In this document: positions 46,409 through 59,300 of the stretch, piece after piece
Layout of the letters: every line of letters starts with the position of its first letter
Numbering within the stretch: position 1 is the stretch's first letter
Origin: Vitellaria paradoxa
Lineage: Eukaryota; Streptophyta; Magnoliopsida; Ericales; Sapotaceae
Assembly: GCA_019916065.1 (NCBI GenBank)
Contig: CM034240.1
Location: 49,500,372 to 49,564,371, forward strand
Direction of reading: 5' to 3'
DNA length: 64,000 nucleotides
Translations under genes and position numbers: made by a program
Notes under the pieces: model-generated
Told to the model about the DNA's origin: nothing
The model's input: the letters and a program-made list of their open reading frames with translations, nothing else
Databases searched by the model: none

Positions 46409-47339
46409 GACCACGCATATGCTTAAAATGTATTAGGTGGGCATTTAATGGTGGGTGAGTAAACAGATATAGAGGAAAGTGTATGTGATATTACACTGCA
46501 GCCCCTGCTTGGAATGAGACAATCAACCGTCACGATTTCATTGCATTAGGTACATTTGGTATCGCGAAAAATAACGAAAAATATAAAAAAATTTGATTTG
46601 AGAAACTTTTAGATATTTGGTGTACAAATCTCAAACTGTATTTTTTAAAAAAGAACAGTAGGATTCTTGTCCCTATGAATTGGATTTTTATTTGGACAAT
46701 TTCAAAATTTTATGTTAGTCATAGCTTCTTTGCATACCAAATCAGATTCGAAATGCCACTACTTCACACCTGTTCCTCTGCAAGAACTATCTTCTCCTCC
46801 TACGAGATTCTCGACTTACATTTCCTTCTATCAATCAAACGTAACAACCAAGAACAAATGAGGAAAAGCTCTTCATATTGGCCATGAAACTCCATTAACA
46901 ACGGTACAAGAAGACCATCTGCAACGAGATGATACTTTTTCCGACGAATACCCAACATCGGAGACACCCATATTGTCGTTTATTGTTCTCGTGCTCAAAT
47001 TGAAATGTATTTCTTCGGATTTCCTGTCATTTATACCTTTTATTTTCATTTCTGCCATTAGAAACTCGTATTGGCCATAGTGGGTCTTAGGTTTTGAGAT
47101 TTTTTTGCTTATTTTTTTAAAATTAAGCGTGAATAAGTTGAAAACATTTATTTTCTTTATTTTTTACAAGTTTATTGGTAGCCTATGTGTTGGGATGGTG
47201 AGAAAAATATTTTGGGTTGGTTATATTCTATAGATCGGTGCATTTGCAGTCGGAATCCCAAATTTGTTGAGCGAACTGTCCTAATGGTATAAGCTATTTG
47301 GACGAAATAAGGTAGCGTGCTAGTGTCGGAATGGGTTAG
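46409..47339. other. intergenic, no recognisable gene
   Basis: Ordinary AT-rich sequence. A segment at 46,745-47,060 is less AT-rich but reads through no family I recognise on either strand. Confidence 0.4.
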
Positions 47340-47692
47340 GGTGGTCCGTTTGAATGCAGTTTAGCAGTGTCAATCCTTCGAAACGGTTTGGTACAAATCG
47401 TTTGGAGGGTTAAAAAAAAAAAGAAAGTATCCAAACGGTTTATACAATCTATTAGAATGATCCCAAAAAAATTAGTCACCATAGGTATCATTCAGTAATG
47501 TTCGTGGTGAAAATAGAAAAAAAAATTTCGCTACTAGATTAACTGAATTCTAGTAATCGAGTTTTTTTAAGAAAGTATCGAACTTTTTCCGAACTTTAAG
47601 AAGGTAAGAAAGGCGTAAAAATGTAATAAAGGTTTTAAGAAATTTTTAAAAATTTTCAGAAAATTTCAACAAAATTTGTTGCGTCAAACCGG
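47340..47692. mobile_element. inverted-repeat element (family E), copy 2, reversed
   Basis: In reverse complement this follows the order of 30,253-30,702: tactagaattcagttaatct, then a stretch on atcattctaatagattgta and a cgtttggatac block. Ends are less clear than in copy 1. Non-coding. Confidence 0.5.
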
Positions 47693-49174
47693 CCCTTAAT
47701 GTGATAAAATTAAATTTAAAATAAAAATAAAAATTAAACAAAATCTGATTAGAATATAATTAGAATACAATTAATGAAAAATATAAAAAATCATATTACA
47801 TTAATATACAATGAAATCATGACCGATGATTAAACTTGCAGGCCCTAGAACGTAGAGATACATAAATGTTTTTACGCTAAAAATTTACTAGGTAGATATC
47901 CAATGATGGGTGAGTAAACATACATAAACGAACGTGTAAGTGATGTTACAACTATTTTAAAAGTAGGCGCTTAATTGTTATACAAACAAACAAATAAAAA
48001 AAAAAAAAAAAACAAAGAGATAGAGAGGGGTATTGAAATATGAGCCACGTTTGAAGTTAAAAAAATATAAAAATTTTACAAATATCTACAAATACGAATT
48101 ACAAAATAATAAAATTTAAATTATCTACTCATTACACGAAATACGAGATATTAATTTTTACAATTTTATACAATTTTGTATAACTCGGACACACCCATGA
48201 TTTTGGAGAAAACTTGGAGGCCAAAGTGAAAATTTTTCAAATAATATATTTTAATAATAGCTTACATTTTTTGGGTATATTATTTATTACACATTTGTGG
48301 ATAATATATATAAAAATCATGGTCCTTTGATACGAATGACATAAAAAAAATGTAAATGACATTGATAAATTGTATCAACTTTTCAAGGGAGCGTTTGAGG
48401 TAATAAAAAGTAAGATAATTTAAAATAATTTATAAATTCGTAATTTGTGCAGAGAGAAAAAAAAATAAATAACATTTAAAAATTTATAAAATTTTTTTAA
48501 CATTTTATATTGCACCAAATGGACCCAAAATATGTGAAGTAGTTTTTACCAAAATAATATGCAAAAGCATAAAGTGTAGCATTAGCTCAGGCAATGCATT
48601 ATTATTTATTTATTTATTTTTTGAAGGCCGTTGCCAATTATGAGCTTTACGTAGAAAAATGGATATGATTTTGATATTTCTTCTTATATTTATTTATTAA
48701 ATTATTTTTTTATTCTATTTGCATATAGAACAAATAATGGAGAATTAATATAAACAAGCATTTTATTTTTTTTTTTTTTATGTTCCCGTATGTGCATATG
48801 GTAAGAAGATATACATTCTTGAAATTAGCAGAGTTATTTAAAAAAAAATTATGTCATAATAAAACTAATAAAATTATACTTGATTGAGTATTTTTTAAAT
48901 AAGATTACGTTAAACTCATTTATTTCAAATTTATAAATACAAAGAAAAACTCAAATATTAGTATAAACAGAGTTAATTGAGGATAGTGTTTTTTTTTTTT
49001 TTAAATAGAAAACATTTATCAAGATAATAAAGTTATTTTACGAATGTCATAGTCACATTAACGTTGAAATAATTTTATAAATTGATATAAATATATGAGA
49101 GCTTAATTCAATTTGTAATTAATGTAACTTTTTTTTTGAAAATAATGAGAATTAGTTTGTGATTTTAAGAAAGG
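47693..49174. other. AT-rich intergenic sequence with family F elements
   Basis: A reversed family F element is at about 48,387-48,526 (ends gggagcgtttgaggt and, in reverse complement, gggtccatttggtgc). A more degenerate one is at 48,047-48,195. The remainder is low-complexity AT with no gene. Confidence 0.45.
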
Positions 49175-49800
49175 TTTGTTTGGTAAAAAAAAAAACCCTA
49201 AAAAATAGTAAAAAATATTTAAAAATCTCTAAAAATTTATAAAATTATTTAACATATTTTGTTTTCCTTGTATTTTGTAAAATTCTTATAAATTTATATA
49301 TATATTTACATATCTTAATAAATTTTTACGAATCTCAATAAATTTTTTACAAACCCTTATAACATTCCACATATTCTAATAACTTTTTTACAAATCTCAA
49401 ATTTTTTTTAACAATTTTTAATAAATTTTGACATAAAATTTCGTTATGACAAAAAAAAAAAACAATACCGTTCAGACAATTTTTCTTTTTAAAAAGTGAG
49501 ATAAAAGTTAAAAATTTATTAACTTTACAAATCTCAATAAATTTTTTACAGACTCTTATAACATTCCACATATTTTAATAACTTTTCTAAAAATCTGATA
49601 AATTTTTTGACCAATTTCAATAAATTATGACATAAAATCTCGTTACGACAAAAAAAAAAACACCGTTCAAATAATTTCTCTTTTTAAAAAATGAGATAAA
49701 AATTAAAAAATTTTACTATTCATTTTTTTAAAATTTGATTTAGTAACTATGCATGAAGTACTAAAAAATTTTTTAAATTACATTTTTCGTTTTTTTTTTT
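49175..49800. repeat. family G repeat, copy 2, with internal tandem duplication
   Basis: It follows the order of 2,000-2,420. Within it, about 200 bp (49,325-49,520: aatctcaataaattttttac ... aacaataccgttcagac ... tgagataaaa) are repeated at 49,528-49,720 with the same landmarks. Non-coding. Confidence 0.6.
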
Positions 49801-50352
49801 GGGTTATTTTCCGCTGCGTCGTGCACACCCAAAATGTCTCTCTGAAAATTTTTTTTAATAATTTGAATTTTTGTTAGGGAAAAGAAAAGCCCAACGTTCG
49901 AGAGTTTTCTTGGCTCTCACTCTTCGAATTTGGCAATGGTAGATTGATTTGAATTTTGATCTGTGTGTGTCTCTTCTGCTTCTCGTTCATTTCTCACAGC
50001 GATTAGAGGCTCTCCAGGGATTTAGGGGCGACTCTATGGCCATGGCGCTCTACTTTAATCCCCCAATGTCGCTCTCTATAATTAGGTTTTCTACGTCTAA
50101 ATTTAGCAGCGGTCTGATGAAACTCGAACGCGAGTCTCTTCCGAATGGAACAAAATATGTGCCGCTCTGTAGAAGGCGTTGCAGAGGCGGTGGTTCTAAT
50201 TATCTTCTTCATCCATTGACGGCGGCGGCGTTGCTCAGAGATTATCCTCCTCTTCCAACTCGTCATTGGGATCAACATTGTTCGATTAAATTAGGGGAAT
50301 TAGCAACAAGAAAGTTGGGGAGGGAAGGAGGCGTTCTGATTTTGATCAGAAG
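49801..50352 (+). promoter_or_regulatory. 5' flank and leader of the SRF5-like gene
   Basis: Composition rises from AT-rich to mixed at about 49,880, as expected for a leader. A long upstream frame (49,949-50,524, 191 codons) in a different phase overlaps the real exon 1. If the transcript started upstream of 49,949 this would act as an inhibitory uORF, so transcription may start farther down. No TATA box was chosen. Confidence 0.4.
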
Positions 50353-53300
50353 ATGGTCCCTCTTTTTAATTTTCTTATTGGAAGACTCTGGATTCTTGCT
50401 TTTGTGCTCGTTCCATTGGTTCACTCTAAAACTGACGCACGCGATGGTATTCAGTCCCTCTGTTAATTTCGTCGGTAGTTTTTTCCTTTCAAAAAAAAAA
50501 AAAAAAAAAAAAATTCATGTTTAACCACATGGTTAACCTTTTTTTTTGTGGTTATTCTTGAAATATGTATTGTATTAAAATTACTGTTTTCTTTTATTCA
50601 TGAAGTGTTTACAAATGGAATAAAAGGGAACACAATGAGAATCTCACATTTATTGGGATCTTAGATAATCAATTTTAGTTTTATATTTATCTAACTTAAT
50701 ATGCCATTGGGCAGTATTTGAATTATGGTTTAAAAGTTATGGGTCACCCTTTTGGGTTATGTAATTGTGTTGTGAAAATTACCCTGCGTGGATTCTGTAA
50801 TTGGGCAGTGTTGGATTATGTAATTGTTCAAAGGATTGAACAATTGTCATCAGATAGTGAAAATTACGCACTGTCATCTGGTTTTGAGTTCTTACTTACA
50901 AGGAAGTCTAGCAACTTGGGGGCTTGAAGTTGTGTATTTGTTACCCTCAAATAAGTACCTTAGGGGAGATCCCAGCATCTTAGGCTGCATTCCCCCAATA
51001 AAGAGACTCAAGTTACAGTGTTGTTAAGTTACCTATAAAAGAAATTATTACCATCAAATAAATTCTTGGGAAACATTTGGTTGTTACAACTTGTTGCTTC
51101 AGATTTCTTTGGGGCACTGGCAAATTCATCAGTGTTATACTTAGTCAGTCATATTATCTATCTTTACATTTCAGTAAGAACAAATGTATTTTGAGTACAC
51201 GTTTAGAAGTTTTGGGCCTTAAGCTATGAAAGGAGTATGGGCCTAAGTAAGCATACTCTTGTGGTTTTGGATTCTTTCTTGCAAGGAAGTCTAACTACTT
51301 GGAGGAGGTTGTGCATTTATTGCATCAACTGAATTTAGATTTCTACGGTTGCACCAGTGCATCCGTTGACTTGTTCTTGGTCAGTCGGGATGCTGAACAT
51401 GTTGCACTTTTTTATTTTGATTTTTGAAGACTTTATTTGAACCTGTCATTACCCTCGTATTTTCTGATGTTTGGTAATTGATTCTGCAGTTTCTGCTCTC
51501 AATGTTATGTATAGTAGCTTGAATTCTCCTTCAACATTGGATGGTTGGAAATCAAGTGGAGGCGACCCCTGTGATGATTCCTGGATGGGAATACAATGCT
51601 CAGGGTCATCTGTAACTGAAATGTAACATTATTTTTAAACATATTTATGTGTATTGTACCTATTTTTACCTAAGCTTTGAATTAGTGAATCAAGTAGGAT
51701 ATCTTTGATTTTTATTTATTACCTATTTATTTTTTAATTTTTATGAAAAATGTTTTGTAGTGTGTTATCAGACATGGGACTCACTGGATCAATGGGATAC
51801 CAGCTTGCGAGCTTGTCATCTGTTACCCACTTGTGAGGCCTTTTTGCACTTGGGAAATTTGGCTCATTCTTTTATTTTTTGGATTAATTAATGTTCATTC
51901 ATTATATTTTCTTTTCTTTTACTTTTGAAAAGAACGTCACCTCAAAGTGATACATTTCTTTGTCATAGTACAGTGATATGAGCAAAAATAAACTCAAGAA
52001 TGATATTCCGTATCAGCTTCCTCCTAATGCAGTTTACATGTAAGTAGCTGAAAAAAAGCACTTTGCAATATAGAACAAATAATCCACTAGCTGTTTCAGC
52101 ATTGCGTTATCATTTTTACTCATCATTTTCTATTCTTATTTTTAGTTTACTTCCCTTTTTGTTGTGTTAGTGGACTGCTCATCCTCTCCAATTTGTATCC
52201 TGTTTTGTTTTTTCCCCTTAATATATAATATTTTGTTGCTCCTAAAAAGAAACTTGAATCATTAATTAAGGAATTGAATCATATTTTTGATTAATTGGGT
52301 TAAAAATGTTAACAAATATGATTGGTCCTACAATGCGTCTATTCTAAAATGATTGCCATTGTAAGTTGGAAAAATGCTAGTCATTTACTTGCTGCAATAT
52401 CTTCAATATTGAGAATTCAGATCACTGAACATGAATGTGTCATATACAAATCCGCAGAGATCTCTCTGAAAATGGCTTCTCTGGTGGTGTGCCTTATTCA
52501 ATTTCTCAGATGAAAGATCTTGAATACCTGTAAGTGGTGTTTGACTTTCTGCTTTTCCATTGTTTTTTCAGTTTGTCTTTTCGTGAAGGCTTAAAAAAAA
52601 AAAAGTTTGGTTTTGCACTATAAATGTTTTGTGGGTTGGAGCAGAAATCTTGGTCATAATCAACTAAATGGACAGCTGAGCGACATGTTTGGAAAACTTT
52701 CAAAACTCACAGACCTGTAAGTGACATTTGTGGCGTCAGGGTTTTCTTTGTTTTATTTTCTTCTGCCTATCTCTACCCTTCTTTTTTGTTTGTTCGTTTG
52801 TTTTGTTTTGTTTTTTGTTTTTTTTTGGGTTTTTATAACTAATTCTATAAAAAGCACCAGAAGGGGCCAGAAACTATGCACACTGGATACTTTCAAAATT
52901 TTACTACAAAGGAAAATATCTACTGAATTAAAGAAAAAAATAAGATTCACAAAATTTCCTTCTAATGAAAAAAAAAAAAAAAAAAGAGCAGTGTAAGATT
53001 TCTGACTTAGGTCTATGAGTTGCTAAATCTGCACCTATTTTGCTCCCTCCAAATGGGCCATATCAAGCACAGGGTAACTGGCTTCCAAGCTGTTCTTGCC
53101 TCTCAGATTGACATTTTGTGACCAAGTCGCAAAAAGACAAATAACTGAAGTCACATAAAGATGAAACTGATGTTATAAATTGACATCTTTGAGATAGCAC
53201 ACTTTTCAACACCCTTTTATGAATATAATACTATTCAAGAAAATAAAATAATATATAAAAAAGGAATAAACAAATCTGCTCTTTTTTTTTTTTTTGCAGT

Positions 53301-56300
53301 AACTTGTTGTGTAAGAGATACATATAACAATAAGATTGAAGTAAGCTTAACAAAATAGGTAATACAGCATACAAGAAAGTTGAATTTATTGATTAACTTG
53401 TGAGCTGACATGCAGGGATCTCTCCTTCAACAAACTGACAGGCAATTTGCCTCAGAGTTTTCAAAATCTTTCAAGTCTTAGCACATTGTAAGAAGTGACC
53501 AATATAATTTAAAAATGATGAGTTTTTTGTTTAGTAATAATGCTTTATGTCTTCACACAGGAATTTGCAGAAAAATCAATTTACTGGTCCAATAAATGTC
53601 CTTGCGGACCTTCCACTTGAAGAATTGTAAGTTGACCAAGAATTCAAGTTCTATCAACTTTGAATGGTGTTTATCATATCCAAAATTTTTTTTATACTTT
53701 CAAACTTGTTGAATGCTTGTCATTGTTTATTCTTAATTGTCTTTTATTTATTTATTTATTTATTTATTTTTATTTCGTAGTAGCAAGGCTTCATAACAAA
53801 TTTAATTCATATGCATAGTTTATCAACTTATTTATGTTTATTCACCCAATTTAATGATGTGAAAATTATGCTTTTTGTGGGGTCAAATAAATCAGAGTCA
53901 TGGGTATGTATGATTAAGTCTGTTGGATTTATGGTCAAGAAGTTGTAAAGCTAGACATCAATTTGGTCTAAAATATACTGTGAAATTTTGAATCTTGGTT
54001 CTGTTTAGCATGCATATTTTGTAGTTTCCTTAGTATCCTTAACTAACCAGATATATTGTTATTCTTTATAGTGAGGTTTTATACTGGCTATCAATTATCT
54101 AATATAATGTTCCTCATTTTTCTTGTCTGTGGACCTACGGTATTGGAACAAAATGCTTAGGTGGCTTTTGGTTTGTATTTATATTTTTTTTTCTTTTTTT
54201 GTCTTCTATTTTTTGTTTTTTTGTTTTGAGATTCATGTTTTCAGAATATTGAAAATGTATTTGGTTTGACATTTTTTATTTTTCATGTTTTGGAGTTCTC
54301 CTTGTTTTGAGTCAAAAAGGCTCAAAACGACTTTTGATTATTTTGTATTCTATGTGTAAACTTGTTTTCTATTTTCTAAAACAGTTTTTGAAAATACGAG
54401 AGACCAAATGTGTTTTGAGATATTTTTCTTGTTTTAAAAAACTCAAAATGAAAAACAGACCCAAAACAGGTATATCAAATGGCACCTAAGTAATCAATAT
54501 TTAAACACCTACCCAATTTTCTAATGACCTTTTTTTTTTTCAAATTTTTTGGTTAGATTGTTAACAACCATCTCATCTAAAAGCTTAAGCTATTAAGGAG
54601 GTGGCCTAGATTGATTTTTTTACAATTTTTTTTTTTGTTTTGCTGTTAAAAACAAAAAAATTTCAAAATATTGCCGAAAAAAAAAAAAAAATAATTGTGG
54701 AAACACTGTTAATGGAACTGCGAAATCATAATGTGATTCTTGTCAAGCCTACAATTGCATTATTATGTTGTGATTTTTTGCCTGATTATCTAAAATCGCT
54801 TTATCATGTTATGATTTTTACGCATTAGGATTATTCTTATATTTCTTATCCCTTAAAACTAAAATATATAAAGCACATATGTAGAGTTAAGCAACTTTTT
54901 CAGTGTTTTTCTTTATTATAAAATAGTAAACACGGCTATTTTCCTGGGGAGCACCACTCATTATCTGAGAGTTTTCTTTTGTTTACCATGTGCATAACAT
55001 TTCATGTTCCTCCAACACTTTATAATACGTGAAGAAAGCATAGACTTCTACTTGCAATTGTTGATGTTGTTGGTGAAGAATCTAAAGAACTTTACGCAAT
55101 AATGCCGGCAGGAATGTTGAAAACAACAAATTTACCGGTTGGATCCCTGACGAGTTGAAGAGCATTAAAAGAATAAAGTAAGCGTTCAACAAAATTATGT
55201 TTCATGATAACATAGTGCTATTTAGTTATTTTTCTGATTTAAGAATTCTCTTTGTTAAGAACTAGAGGAAATTCTTGGTCATCAGGGCCAGCTCCTCCTC
55301 CTCCCCCTGGTCAAAAAAGTAAACCGCATGCTCACAAGTCATCAAAAGAAACTGAGAAGTCCGGTCTGAGTGGAGTAGCTATTGCTGGAATAGTGATGGG
55401 CATTCTTTTGGCTCTTGTGATTGTAATTTCTCTTTTCTCACGAAAATCTTCACCTCCTCCTTCACATTTTTTCGACGAAGAGAGAGTCAGTCAGCGTAGA
55501 TCTTTTACCCCACTTGCGTCTCAAGAGTTAACCAATGACTCAAGGTTTGAAATGCAGCAGGAATTCGAGGGTAATTTTTTGCTTTCCTTTTCTGCTTATC
55601 AAAAAAGATTATTTGCTTAACTTTTTTTTTTTCCAATGAATTTGTGTATGGAAACTCATCATTGATCCAATACATGGTTATATAGTATGCTATATGGGGG
55701 TGGTCAAAAGCAAGGTAACCAATATGTGAAGCAAGCAATTGTACAAGGTAGAACTGCTATACAAAAAGGAGCTAAAAGCTTAACCCAAATATTAAGCTCG
55801 TTCTAAATATTTGTAAGGGCTAAAGAAGTTTAACAAAAATTTCCTTTACACGGAAAAAAGAAGCACTAGGCACTTTTTAATGCTTGTATGATGCAATATG
55901 GAAGCAAAATATTAATGAATTATTTTTTTAAGATTTTATTTTCTTCCATATCATATTAAATTTTATTTTATCCTTAAAATTGATTTTTTTCTTTGTTTCC
56001 TATATTAGGATTTTATTTTTATTATATCATATTTATGGGATTCTATTTTGATTTTAATTTAGCTATATAAAGTCCTCAATTGTGTTGAATTAGGAGACTT
56101 TTGATGAGTAAAAAAATATTGAATTGAAGCCTGTGACTTGTTCTTCTTCCCTTCTCTTCTTCTTTTCTCTCCCAATCTTCTTCTTCTTTAGTTCTTTCTT
56201 CTTCTTTCAATATTATAATCCTACATCAATTTTGCTATCAGAGCAAAACCTCGATCTCTAAACCATATTCAAATCAATATGTTATTCATTGTCGAGAGTC

Positions 56301-59300
56301 CCAAATCCTAGCCGCCATTGTATTCCAAAACCCCAGCCGTGATCTCAGCAAAAAGACCACTTGTTGGTTTCATCTCGAAACCACCATTGCACAGCCTCCA
56401 GCACTATCGAACCATTGTTGCATAGCCACCAGCCACTAGCGACACCAGCCCACCAAACGGCGAGGGCAGCTGTGACCTGACGCGCCTACACGCTCCAGCT
56501 TCTCCGGTGAGTGAGAACCACTCGTGGCATCTCTTTCCAGTGCGTGTTGGACCCACGACCACCAGTGATCACCACTGGCGTCGCCTCCCACTAGCGATCC
56601 GAATTAGAGCTCTGGTGATTGGCTGATGGCTTTTTGGCGACCTTCAGAATCTATCCAGAACACTCTTCAGTTTATTTTTGAAGATTCCATGTCAATGGTA
56701 CATTGTGGACTACTGATTCGGACATGGTTGTACACTCACATCTAGTAGGAATGATGGATAACCAATTACAAACCCAACTAGTAGCCATCTTGGAAGCAAT
56801 TGAAGGACTAACCACTAGGATGGACACAATTTTTGTTAGATGACAGGAATCACCATTATTCAACTCAAATGTCAAATACAGTCTTAGCCCCTCCTCCATT
56901 GAGTGCTTTCACAGATGGTCTCAATGTCATTGATAAAAAGTCAGATGATAATCATCTTAAAGTGTTGATTTACGGGCCTAATTCTGACAACTTCTATTTC
57001 TCTGCTGAGAAAATTGATGACCAAATTGTGAGCAAATTAGTTGATGTGATGCTTTGTCATATTACACCACTTGATGAAGTTGTGGTGGTTATTGAGGTCA
57101 CTTCTGTTGACAAGACAAATATTTCCAGTTGCTTAGCAAGTGTTTCTAGTTGCGTCATTCAGGTCCCTACTTGTACTATTCCACGCCTTGAGTTGAAAAG
57201 TATGCTTAAAACTTATGGTGCTTCTGTGGAGTTTGTCTTCCTTACAACTAAGCCTCTCTCACGAGTTGTTCCATTTTTTGTTCTCTCTTAACATCCATAA
57301 GTTCTGCTATCAAAGTTGCGTTCCTTCCACCCAGGGAGACTTGGTGGAGACACTAGGTTTCTGTCACCCCTTGCGCGAGTTCATGAGCTTCGAAAACAAC
57401 TTGAACATTCGTTCTATTTGTGGCTCAATAATTGAAGGAGTGCGCAAATTTCTTTGTCAAGTTTTTTTCTTAGCGGTGGAGAATGATACAATATGGAAGT
57501 AAAATATTAAAAAATTATTTTATTAGGATTTTATTTTATTCCATATCATTAGGATTAGATTCTATTTTATTCTTAAAAATGATTTTTATTTTTGTTTCCT
57601 ATATTAGGATTTTATTTTTAGTATGTCATATTTATGGGATTCTATTTTGATTTTAGTTTAGCCTATATAGAGGCTTTAATTGTATTGAATTAGGAGACCT
57701 TTGATGAATAAAAAAAATATTGAAATGAAGCCTGTGGCTTGTTCTTCTTCCCCTCCCTTTCTCCTTCTTCTCTCTCCCAATCTTCTTCTTCTTTAATTCT
57801 TTCTTCGTCTTTCAATATTATAATCCTACATCAATGTAACTTCATTAAGAAATTATAAAAAATGTGCCTATTTCTTTCCCTTGAATGAATATACATGACG
57901 CACAAAGATGTACCCTTCAAGCTTTCTTTTTCCTTCCCAACCTGCACCTTGCTTCCCAGCACAACAAAAGCTTAATTACGGAGGTTGACATTACCCAAAC
58001 CATTCCAAAAATAGAGATGATCAAGATCCAAATGCTAGGAGCTAGGTCACAATGCACCAACAGATGGTCTGCGGTCTCCTCAGTCTTCTTACACATGCAA
58101 TACCGATTAAGAAATATAAAACCTCACCCACCTAGATTGTCAATCGTCAAAACAGAACTTAGAGATGATGTGGTTAAAAATAAATAAAAATTAAGTGTAC
58201 TTGGTTTTTCAAATATTTCGAGAAGGAAAGAGTAACTCTCCTAACAATAGTTTACTATTGATACAGACTTGTCAATTGCAATGTTATAAAAATGATTTGG
58301 GAAGACCATTTATAGAGGAATATCCTTGCACTGCAATATCATGCTAAAAAAATATTCTTTTACGTCCTCAGCCAAAATATTAACAGTCTTAAAGAAAAAT
58401 GGCCAACCTGTCATGAATCATGATCCTTTTTGTATCTGTCTTGTAAGAGCATTCACTTCTTTAGATACATGTCCTCTAGGCTCTGCCACAAACTCACAAT
58501 CAACAACTACGCCAAAGATGACCCTCCTCTCCTACGTATCTCCAAAACGACTTGCCAACAAAGCCTGATTAGATTGATTGAAATGCTGAATACCCAAGCC
58601 TTCACAACTCAGGGGTATGCAAATCAACACCACCAATTAGATCCATGCTCGTTAAACAGTAGTAAATGTAAAAGGCGGATTGGCATGCCCTCATGTGTTT
58701 TTATTTGGGGACTCAGAAAATTTAGTTAAGGCCCAATTCAAGGATCAAAATCTCGTTCCTTTTCCCTTGAAATGGCTGGAATATTTATTTTTTCTAAGAG
58801 AAATGTACGAAACACAGAAACAATCACCAAAATATATCAAAATAGGAAGCTGTTTTTGATAAGTAAAATAAAAATAGTTAGTTGTTTAATTAATTTATTG
58901 TTAGTTTCTTATATTTAGTTAAACTTCAATTTATTCTTCTAAACATTTCTATATTTTCATATCCTTGTGCCATTTTCAGTATGTTCTAGAAATATTTTTG
59001 TTTCCTTATTAACGAAAACAATCTACTGAAATTGAGTTTTAATCCTTGATAATGGAACAAAAAACAAGTTTTATGTAGAAAATTTAAAAAGTTGGTATAT
59101 GGTTTTTCTGCATTGAGAGCAACCTTCAAGTATTTAACTCAAGGATTTTTTTTTTATTATCTTTTTAAAAGTACATGTGATGACTATTACTCCACATCTT
59201 TGCTAAAATTTTTAGTTTTTGCCTACCAAGTTCACAATCCTGCTGTAATCAGACTTGATTATGCTTACACCAGTCCACAAGAAGTGGGCCGTCTATCTAT

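Noticed and set aside
49949..50524. 191-codon frame as the SRF5-like first exon
   Set aside because: It has no signal peptide matching the family and is out of phase. The frame starting at 50,353 gives a signal peptide and joins in frame to VSALNV.
56833..57291. 152-codon frame as a host gene
   Set aside because: It lies between the two LTRs of a retroelement and within an intron of the SRF5-like gene.
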